Notes under the pieces: model-generated
Database searches by the model: none
The model's input: the letters and a program-made list of their open reading frames with translations, nothing else
Told to the model about the DNA's origin: nothing
Source of the DNA: Streptomyces prunicolor NBRC 13075
GTDB lineage: Bacteria; Actinomycetota; Actinomycetes; Streptomycetales; Streptomycetaceae
Assembly (NCBI RefSeq): GCF_000367365.1
Contig: NZ_BARF01000004.1
Span: forward strand, 1 to 64,000
Direction: 5' to 3'
DNA length: 64,000 nt
Translations under genes and position numbers: made by a program
In this document: positions 33,175-40,700 of the stretch, piece after piece
How positions within the stretch are numbered: the stretch's first letter is position 1
How the letters are laid out: each line of letters begins with the position of its first letter

Positions 33175-33807
33175 TCAGCTGAGAATGCTGACGCCGAGGG
33201 AGAAGTCGGTGTGCTTGACGGAGTGGGCGACGAGGCCCAGTTGCAACAGGGCGACGTTCTCCAGCGCCCGCGCCATCGGCAGTTCCCCGGTGTCCATCGG
33301 GCGTAGCCCCAGGCTCTCGATGAACGCCGACACGCGTGCTTTTGCCTGTGCGTCGTCGCCGGCGATGAACACGTCCAAGGTGCGACCCTCGGCCGGGCCG
33401 GCCGCCAGAACATGGGAGAACAGGGCGTTGAACGCCTTGACGACCTGCGCGCCGACGGGGGCCGCCTTGGCGATCTCCTGCGCGCCGGAAGTGCCGGTGG
33501 GGGTGACGAAGCTCTGGAAATCGGGGGTGATGGGGTTGGTGATGTCGATGATGACCTTGCCGCGCAGGGTGTCCCCGTACTCGCTCACCACCGCCGCCGC
33601 GGCGCCGTACGGCACGGCGAGGACCACGAAGTCGCCGGCCGGGGCGGCGCCGGCCGGCCCGACAATGGCGCCGTCGAGCGCGACGGCCAATTCCTTGGCC
33701 TTGGCCGGGTCGCGGCCGATGATCTCGACGGCGTTGCCGCCGGCCAGCGCCCGGCCGGCCAGGGCGCTGGCCATGTTCCCCAGGCCGATAATGCTGATGC
33801 TGCTCAT
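33175..33807 (-). CDS. NADPH-dependent F420 reductase-like protein (paralogue)
   Basis: 210 aa with ISIIGLGNMASALAGRALAG, VEIIGRDPAKAKEL, VIIDITNPITPDFQ and VVKAFNALFSHVLAAGPAEG, ending HTDFSLGVSILS. It is collinear with the 30645-31268 product over its whole length, including the C-terminal FALGV/FSLGV. First gene after the divergent promoter region shared with the LysR gene, so probably LysR-controlled. Two paralogues flanking two SDRs suggest a small reductive pathway or a duplicated module. Confidence 0.8.
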   Translation of the reverse strand: MSSISIIGLGNMASALAGRALAGGNAVEIIGRDPAKAKELAVALDGAIVGPAGAAPAGDFVVLAVPYGAAAAVVSEYGDTLRGKVIIDITNPITPDFQSFVTPTGTSGAQEIAKAAPVGAQVVKAFNALFSHVLAAGPAEGRTLDVFIAGDDAQAKARVSAFIESLGLRPMDTGELPMARALENVALLQLGLVAHSVKHTDFSLGVSILS

Positions 33808-33884
33808 TGGTGTGCCTGCTTTCCGGAACTGGACAGGACGCTGTGCCCACCCCGCTATTGCTTACGGTTGTGTCGTCGACGCCG

Positions 33885-33932
33885 CCGAATTCTTGTGCCA
33901 AATTCCTGTGCCGAATTTCTGTGCCGAATTCG
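33885..33932. repeat. 13-bp tandem repeat (about 3.7 copies) in the LysR divergent gap
   Basis: ccgaattcttgtg, ccaaattcctgtg, ccgaatttctgtg and a partial ccgaattcg, head to tail. Each unit has a GAATT core. AT-rich against its surroundings; iteron-like. Lies 78 bp upstream of the reductase gene start. Confidence 0.85.
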
Positions 33933-34003
33933 CTTCGGTCTCATCAGGTACTTATTCAGGCTGCCACTGGCCCGAGTCGGTGTCCAAGACTTCTTTTAGG
34001 CAT

Positions 34004-34026
34004 GGTGATACCCTGAATGCATCACC
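34004..34026. promoter_or_regulatory. LysR box
   Basis: GGTGAT-N11-ATCACC, a perfect dyad of the T-N11-A form recognised by LysR-type regulators, ending 15 bp before the LysR start codon. Indicates autoregulation and control of the divergent oxidoreductase genes. Confidence 0.7.
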
Positions 34027-34041
34027 GGACCGGGAGGCGCT

Positions 34042-34950
34042 ATGGATCTGGATCTGGACCTGCGCAAACTGCGTTACTTCGTCGCCGTGGCCGACCGGTT
34101 GCACTTCGGCCGCGCCGCCGATGAGCTGCACATCGCGCAGCCGGTGCTCAGCCGGCAGATCCGTGCGCTGGAGCAGGATCTCGGCGCCTCGCTGTTCATC
34201 AGGGATCGGCACGGCGTGGCGCTGACCGACGCGGGCCGACAGCTGCTGGCCGACGCCGGTCCGCTGCTCGCCTCCACGCACGCGGTCCGCCGCCGGGTGT
34301 CCGTGGCCGCTCGCGGCAGCCGGCGGCTGATGGTCGGTTTCCGGGCCGGTATCCCGGTCATCCCGGCGGCGCGGGCGTTCGAGGCCCGGCACCCGGATGT
34401 GATCGTGGACGTGCAGCGGATCGAAGGGGACGAGCAGGCCCCGATGCTGCTCGACGGCCGCATCGACGTCGCCTATGTACGGCTGCCCATCGACGAGACC
34501 GGCCTGCGCGTCACCCCGCTGTACACCGAGCCGCGGGTGGCGGTGCTGCCCGCCGGCCACCGGTTGGCCGGCAAGGAGGAGCTCACCGAGGCCGACCTGG
34601 CCGGCGAACCGCTGGTCTGGCATGCCGACCCGAGCACGCAGCCCACCAGGCGCCCGCACCCCAACGCCGGGTATCTGGTGCGCGGGGTGGACGAGACGCT
34701 CGAGCATGTCGCGGCCGGCCGGGGCATCTCGTTCCTGGCCCGTTCGGCGTCCGTGTTCTCCTCACATCCGGACGTCGTCTATGTGCCCATCCCGGATCTG
34801 GCGCCCGACCAGGTGTGCCTCGCGGCGGCGGCCTCGCGCACCTCGCCGGTGGTCGATGACTTCTTCAGCGCGGCTCAGTCGACGGCCGAGATCACGGCAG
34901 AGTGCGGGAACTATGAAATGTGGCAGCTCGGAGGCGATGCCGTTTCCTAG
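34042..34950 (+). CDS. LysR-family transcription regulator
   Basis: 302 aa from ATG 34042 (gggagg 8 nt upstream). N-terminal wHTH (LRYFVAVADRLHFGRAADEL, then VLSRQIRALEQDLGASLFIR) and a periplasmic-binding-protein-like co-inducer domain (~90-290; LMVGFRAGIPVIPAARAFEA, RIDVAYVRLPIDETGLRVTP, AAGRGISFLARSASVF). Normal length. Divergent from the F420-reductase-like/SDR set with a LysR box and iteron-like repeats between them. Likely activates the divergent genes in response to a small carbonyl or redox-related ligand (inference). Confidence 0.9.
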   Translation: MDLDLDLRKLRYFVAVADRLHFGRAADELHIAQPVLSRQIRALEQDLGASLFIRDRHGVALTDAGRQLLADAGPLLASTHAVRRRVSVAARGSRRLMVGFRAGIPVIPAARAFEARHPDVIVDVQRIEGDEQAPMLLDGRIDVAYVRLPIDETGLRVTPLYTEPRVAVLPAGHRLAGKEELTEADLAGEPLVWHADPSTQPTRRPHPNAGYLVRGVDETLEHVAAGRGISFLARSASVFSSHPDVVYVPIPDLAPDQVCLAAAASRTSPVVDDFFSAAQSTAEITAECGNYEMWQLGGDAVS

Positions 34951-34970
34951 TGCCAGGCGTCTTTCATGGT

Positions 34971-35078
34971 GCCAGGCGTCAGGGAGCGAAGTCGCCAGAT
35001 CCTCGCGCCAGGCGTCAGGGAGCGAAGCCGCCAGATCCCCGCGCTAGGCGTCCGGCAGCGAAGCCGCCAGATCCTCCC
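34971..35078 (-). repeat. Three 36-bp tandem repeats across the stop codon of the HemS-like gene
   Basis: Copies at 34971-35006, 35007-35042 and 35043-35078, over 85% identical. On the minus strand each encodes a 12-residue unit of the type W-x-DLAASLPDA. In the coding copy the Trp TGG of the unit boundary is TAG, giving the stop; the two downstream copies keep TGG and are in frame but untranslated. A partial fourth copy begins at ~34951. Confidence 0.85.
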
Positions 35079-35970
35079 ACGCCGCGTGCACGTCCTCCCC
35101 GACCATCCCGAACTGCGTGATGACAGCCACGCATTGACCGTCCGCGTCGTCGAGTTCGAGCGCCGAGGTCGGACCGTGCGCCGCCATCGAGCGGACGAGA
35201 TGGCACGCCCGGACACCCGCCAGGTCGATCTCCACCGAACTCTCCGCGAGCGCCGCGAACACCCGCCCGCCCACGGTCCGATCGGTGACGTGGACGCGGC
35301 CGGCGCACGCCTGCATGGCCGCCGGGGCGAACACCGCCACCCCGATGGGCAGTCCGACGGAGCAGACGTGGTCGAGCACCGACGCCACCACGTCGATCTC
35401 GAGCGGCCGGTGTTCACCACCGCGATAGCGGTGGAACGCAGCGCGCCGGGCCACCCCGCCGTCCGTCAACACCGCGTCCAGCTGGGCGAGTTGATCACCG
35501 TCCTCCCACGCCGGAACCTCGGGAGGCGCGGACTCTACGGCGGTCCGCGCGCCGGCGTGGACCGTGGGCGCCAGGCCGACCAGCAGCCGGTCACCCTCGG
35601 ACAGCAACCGCCCCTGATGTACGGTCCGGCCCGACGCGTCGAGCAGGCGCAGCGTGACCGAGTCCGTGTCGCCGTCCCGCGCGACCACCGCCGTGTCGAT
35701 CCCGGCGCCGTCGATCCGCAGCGCGATCGAACCCGGCCGGACGGCGAACGCCTCGCCGCGCAGGCTCGGTTGGGCGTAGCTGCCCGCCTGGTCGATCCGG
35801 GCGACCGGCCCGCCGGTGACCGCCTGGACGTACTGGAACAGCGTCAGGCAGCGCGCCAACTCCGGCATCCGCGCGTCGATCAACCGCGAACTGCCGCTAC
35901 GGCCACCGCTGTTGTTGCCGCCCCGCCGCCCGCAGCATCCCTCGAACCTACAGCCCTGCTGGTCGGTCAT
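35044..35970 (-). CDS. HemS/HmuS-like haem-utilisation protein
   Basis: 308 aa from ATG 35970, 2 nt after the diflavin reductase stop. Two structural repeats match the HemS/ChuS/HmuS family. The first half has VTLRLLDASGRTVHQGRLL (family: RSLQFFDxxGxAVHKIYL). The second has GLPIGVAVFAPAAMQACAGR, VHVTDRTVGGRVFAAL and SALELDDADGQCVAVITQFG, then AWEDLAASL (family: GLPIMVFVGNxGxIQIHxG, TSLELFDADGELIAQFFG, AWRxLL). These proteins bind haem and, in some members, open it with an external electron donor. The N-terminus is Cys-rich (CRFEGCCGRRGG), unusual for the family. The C-terminus ends in a 36-bp tandem repeat. With a diflavin reductase upstream this fits reductive haem degradation or iron release. 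Confidence 0.72.
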   Translation of the reverse strand: MTDQQGCRFEGCCGRRGGNNSGGRSGSSRLIDARMPELARCLTLFQYVQAVTGGPVARIDQAGSYAQPSLRGEAFAVRPGSIALRIDGAGIDTAVVARDGDTDSVTLRLLDASGRTVHQGRLLSEGDRLLVGLAPTVHAGARTAVESAPPEVPAWEDGDQLAQLDAVLTDGGVARRAAFHRYRGGEHRPLEIDVVASVLDHVCSVGLPIGVAVFAPAAMQACAGRVHVTDRTVGGRVFAALAESSVEIDLAGVRACHLVRSMAAHGPTSALELDDADGQCVAVITQFGMVGEDVHAAWEDLAASLPDA

Positions 35971-35972
35971 CC

Positions 35973-37712
35973 TCAGTACACGTCCCGTACATAGCGCTTG
36001 GCCCGCCGCAGATCCGCGAGGTACTCCGCCGCGTCGTCGTCGCCTCGCCCGCGCTGCTCGGCCACGACACCCAACAGCGCCGTCTCCACGTCCTTCGCCA
36101 TCCGCGAGGCGTCGCCGCAGACGTACACATGCGCGCCGTCCTCCAGCCAGCCGTACAACTCCCTTGAGCGTTCCCGCATTCGGGTCTGTACGTACACCTT
36201 CTCGGCCTGGTCGCGGGAGAACGCGAGGTCGAGTTCGGTGAGCACGCCGCGCGTCCGGAGTTCGCTCAGCTCGTCCTCGTAGACGAAGTCCGTCTCGCGG
36301 TTGCGGTCGCCGAAGAACAGCCAGTTGCGGCCGGACGCGCCCCGTGCGGCGCGCTCGTGCAGGAAGCCGCGGAACGGTGCGATGCCCGTGCCGGGGCCGA
36401 TCATCACCATCGGGGCGTCGTCGTCCGCCGGGACGCCGAACGAGGCGTTGGGCTGCACATATATGCCTACGGTCGCGTCCTCGCCGCCGACCCGATCCGC
36501 GAGGTACGTCGACGCGACGCCCTCGTACCGGCGCTGCCCGGCGCCGTAGCGCACCGACGCGACCGTGAGGTGGATGCGGTCCGGGTGGGCGAGCGGGCTC
36601 GACGAGATCGAGTACTGGCGGGCCTGCAACGGCCGTAGAAGAGGGAGGAGTTCGGGCAGGGTTGGTGCGGTGGCGGGGTCGGTGGTGCGGAGGAGGTCGA
36701 GGACGTCTCGGCCCCACAGCCAGGAGTCCAGGTCGGAGCGGGTACCTTGCGCCACCACCGCCGCCAGTTCGCCGGACGGGGCGCGTTCGGCCAGCTCGGC
36801 TATCAACTCCTTTGACGGGGTGCGGATTTCGCGTTCCGTGCGCAGGAGCCGCGCAGCCTCCTCGTCGCCGGTCGCGCCGAGGTGCTCCAGCAGGGCGCCG
36901 ACCAATTCCTCGTCGTTCAGCGGTACGACGGCCAGCGCGTCCCCCGCCTCGTACGTGATGCCGCTGTCGCCGAGGTCGAACTCGTAGTGGCGGATCTCCT
37001 TCGCGCTGTGCGGGGCGGAGAGGAGCCGGTTCACCGCGAGGCGGGAGCGGTACGGGTTGCGCTTGTTCCATGGGGAACGGGTCGGGGCGGCGGCCGTATC
37101 CACCTCCACGTCCGTGCTCTTCGCGCCGGTCTCCGCCACCAGTCGGTCCAGGACTGTCGTCGTCCATTCCGCCGCCGGGTCCTCGAAGTCGACGTCGCAG
37201 TCGACGCGTTCGTGGAGTCGGCCCGCCCCGAGTTGTTCGAGGCGGGTGTCGATGAGTTTCGCCGCCTGGCAGAAGTCGTCGTAGCCGCGGTCGCCGAGGC
37301 CGAGGACGGCGTAGCGCACTCCTTCGAGGCGCGGGGCCGTGTCGGACTGGAGGGATTCCCAGAACAGGGCCGCGTTGTCCGGGAGCTCGCCCTCGCCGTA
37401 GGTCGAGGTGATCACCAACACGTGGGACATGGCGGCCAGTTGGTCGGGGGTGACCTCGTCGAGCGCGGTGGCGGTGCCGCCGAGGCCGCGGGTGCGGGCA
37501 GCGGCGACCAACTCACCTGCCAGGAACTCCGCGTTGCCGGTCTGGGTGCCGAACAGGACGTCGATCGTGGCCGTGGGCGCGGTGGCCGACGCGCTCTCCC
37601 GGCGGCCCGCGGCCGCGATGCCGGCGATGAACCCGGCCAGCCAGGACTCCTGTTGGGCGGAGAACGGTGCGTCGGCCGGGATGAGGGCACCGGTCGGGGG
37701 CATGAGGGTCAC
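35973..37712 (-). CDS. CysJ-like NADPH diflavin reductase
   Basis: 579 aa from GTG 37712, which overlaps the upstream stop (GTGA). Flavodoxin-like FMN domain (~50-190: LFGTQTGNAEFLA, ITSTYGEGELPDNA, AVLGLGDRGYDDFC), connecting domain, FAD-binding (RQYSISSSPLAH, then GVASTYLADR), and NADPH-binding (MIGPGTGIAPFRGFL, WLFFGDRNRETDF, YVCGDASRMAKDVE). It ends in DVY with the aromatic C-terminal residue typical of CysJ. Length is close to CysJ (~600). No sulfite reductase haemoprotein is next to it, so it is unlikely to be the housekeeping sulfite reductase subunit. Its neighbours make it the likely electron supplier of the GOGAT-like and/or HemS-like protein. Confidence 0.85.
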   Translation of the reverse strand: MTLMPPTGALIPADAPFSAQQESWLAGFIAGIAAAGRRESASATAPTATIDVLFGTQTGNAEFLAGELVAAARTRGLGGTATALDEVTPDQLAAMSHVLVITSTYGEGELPDNAALFWESLQSDTAPRLEGVRYAVLGLGDRGYDDFCQAAKLIDTRLEQLGAGRLHERVDCDVDFEDPAAEWTTTVLDRLVAETGAKSTDVEVDTAAAPTRSPWNKRNPYRSRLAVNRLLSAPHSAKEIRHYEFDLGDSGITYEAGDALAVVPLNDEELVGALLEHLGATGDEEAARLLRTEREIRTPSKELIAELAERAPSGELAAVVAQGTRSDLDSWLWGRDVLDLLRTTDPATAPTLPELLPLLRPLQARQYSISSSPLAHPDRIHLTVASVRYGAGQRRYEGVASTYLADRVGGEDATVGIYVQPNASFGVPADDDAPMVMIGPGTGIAPFRGFLHERAARGASGRNWLFFGDRNRETDFVYEDELSELRTRGVLTELDLAFSRDQAEKVYVQTRMRERSRELYGWLEDGAHVYVCGDASRMAKDVETALLGVVAEQRGRGDDDAAEYLADLRRAKRYVRDVY

Positions 37713-40700
37713 GCGGTCACCGTCTCGGTCGGGGCCTGCGGGATGCGGGTGTGGCGGGCGGCGAGGTCGTCGAGCGCCGCCGTGGCGAGCAACTCGTCGA
37801 AGCGGGCGGCGCGTACGCGGTCGGCGTTCTTCGTGTGCTGGTGGATGATCCAGCCGTAGGTGCCGGGGGCGTCGACGCTGAGGTTGTTGCGCTGGCGGAG
37901 GGCGCGCTTGTAGTCGTCGAGGCGCTTGCTCGCGATCAGGGTCGCCAACTCGCCGTCGTCGAACCGCTCCAGCGTGCCGCGCAGGTACTTCACCACCCGC
38001 TGCTTGACGAAGAAGTCCTCGGTGAGGACGAGGTTGCGGACGGCCTCGGTGACCCGTGGATCATCCGGTCCGCTCGCGCCCGGCACCCGCTGGAGCGCCA
38101 GGTCCTGTGCGACGCCGAGCACCGTGTACGACGACAGGAGCGAGAACATGTCGTCGCTGCCCTGGTCGCCGAACGCCGGTGCACGGCCGCCGAGTACGGT
38201 CCGGTGGTCGCGGTAATCGACCTTGAACGCACGGAGTTTGTCGGTGGCGATCGAGGTCGCCAGCTCGTCGAGCAACTCGTTGCGGGTCGCGGCGGCGAGG
38301 ATCTCACCGGCGTCCTGGTAGAGGAGCAGCGACCTGGGCATCCCGCAGTACACGTACTGCCGTTGAGCCTCCCAGTCCTCCAACAGGCGCGCCGCGAGGG
38401 GGGAGTTGGTCGCCTCGACGTGCCACGCCAGGAGCAGTCGTACGGCCTCCTCGTGGAAGGCGCCGTGCGCGGTGTCGGTCACCGGGAACACGAGCAGGGA
38501 GTCGGCGCTGACGCGGTCGGCCAGTTCGCCCGACGGGTCGTACTGGTACAGGAATCCGCCGCTCATGCCGTTGCCCAGGCCCTTGCCGAAGCCGCCGAGG
38601 TTGAGGACCGTACCGCCGGTCATGTACTCGCAGCCGAAGTCGCCCAGGCCCTCAACCACCGCCGTGGCACCGGAGTTTCGGACAGCGAAGCGGTCACCGG
38701 CCTCTCCCTGTACGAAGGTTCGCCCGCCCGTCGCGCCGAACAGCGCGAAGTTCCCGACGAGGACGTTGCCGCCGCGCTCGGTGCTGCCGCCGCCGGGGGC
38801 GCGGACCACGATCCGGCCGCCGCTCTGGCTCTTGCCGACGCCGTCGTTCGCGGTGCCGGTGTGTTCGAGGGTGATGCCGTCGTTGCAGAAGACGCCGTAC
38901 GACTGTCCGGCGGAGCCGGTGGTGCGGATGCGGACCGCGTCGTCGACGAGGCGGCGCCGGCCCCGGTCGTCGGTCGTGAACGCGGGTGAATCGGGGGCCT
39001 GTTGGTGGTTGAGCAGGCGTTCGACGTCGATGGAGAGCTGGCCGCCGACCGACTTGTCGCTGTTGCGGAGGTGGATGTTCTCGACGAGGAGGGCCGGTTC
39101 GCGGCGGTCGACGAGTGCGGTGCGGACGCGTTCGATCAGGGCGTCGTCCGTGGTGAAGTCCTTCTCCAGGTACTCCGGTTCGGCTATGACCTTCTCGGGC
39201 ACGCGGGCGAGCAGGTGCCGTACGTCGAGGCGGCCGACGCTCGCCGGGTGGTCGAGGAGTTGGAGCAGGTCGGTGCGGCCCCGGGCCTCGCGCAGGGAGC
39301 GCAGGCCGAGGCGGGCGAGGATCTGGCGGACGTCGTGCGCGATGTTGAGCAGGTACTGCGCAAGGGCTCGCGGATCGCCCTCGAACGCCTCGGAGTTGGT
39401 GGTGAGACCGGCCGGGCACTTCACGTTGCAGTTCTTCGCCATGACGCAGCCGAGCATCATGAGTGCCGTCGTACCGAACTCGAAGCTGTCACCGCCGAGG
39501 AGCGCGGACGTGACGACGTCGCTGCCCGTCTGGTGGGCGCCGGAGCAGCGCAGGACGACCTTCTGCCGCAACCCGTTCGCTACGAGGGCCTGGTGGACCT
39601 CGGCGACGCCGATCTCGGCCGAACGGCCCGCGTACTTGAGGCTGGTGACGGCCGCCGCACCCGTACCGCCGGTGTTTCCGGCGACGTTGATGACGTCCGC
39701 GCCCGCCTTCGCGACACCGACCGCGATGGTGCCGATGCCCTCCGAGGACACCAGCTTCACGATGACCCGGACGCGCGCGGCCTTGCAGTCGTGGATGAGC
39801 TGGGCCAAGTCCTCGATGGAGTACGTGTCGTGGTGCGGGGGAGGGGAGATGAGCTCGATGCCGGGGGTGCCGCCGCGGGCCGCCGCGATGTCGACGGTGA
39901 CCTTCGGCGCGGGCAACTGGCCGCCCTCGCCCGGCTTCGCGCCCTGCCCGATCTTGATCTCCAGCTCCTGGAGCATCGGGTCGGCGAGATAGCCCGCCCA
40001 GATCCCGAACCGTCCCGACGCGAACTGCTTGATCCGGGAGCCGCGGATGGTGCCGTAGCGGGAGCGATGCTCGCCGCCCTCACCGCTGTTGGACATCGCG
40101 CCGACCATGTTGGTGCCGTGCGCGACGGCCTCGTGCGCGGTCGCGACGAGCGCGCCGTGACTCATCGCGCCGGAGGCGAGGGCGCGGGTGATCTCGTGCG
40201 CCGGTTGGACGTCGGGGAGTTGGCGGCTGGGGGGTGCGCCGCGGAGGAGGGTGAGGAGGCGGGCGGCGGTGCCGGTGGCGGTGACCTCGATGCCTTCAGT
40301 ACTTACGGCGACCGTCTCGACCTCGCCCAGGTGCGCGAGCCCCTCGGCGAGGGCGGCATGACGCCCGGCGCCGTCGGGACCCGGTGTGGTGAGGCGCAGC
40401 CGGAAGGTCGAGTTGGCAACGGCCTCCGCGGTGACCCCGCGAACTGTGATGCTGGCGTTGCCCGTTGTGGAGAACCGGCCCAGCTCGCGCGCGAACTCCT
40501 CCGCCGTACGCAGCCCCGTCACATCGGCCGGCAGCGCGAGCACGTCACGCAGTGCGGACGGGCGGCGCGAGCGCTCTTCGTACGTGGTCCGGAGGAAGGC
40601 GCGGTACCCGGGCGTGATCCGGAACGCGTCGATCTCGGCGTCGCTGAGCGCGTCGTAGCCCGTGTTGCGATAGGCGGCGTCGGTGATGCCGAAGGCGTCG

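Noticed and set aside
35973-37712. Housekeeping sulfite reductase flavoprotein (cysJ)
   Set aside because: No sulfite-reductase haemoprotein or sulfur genes nearby; operon partners are a GOGAT-like and a HemS-like gene. A CysJ-like label without the cys role is safer.
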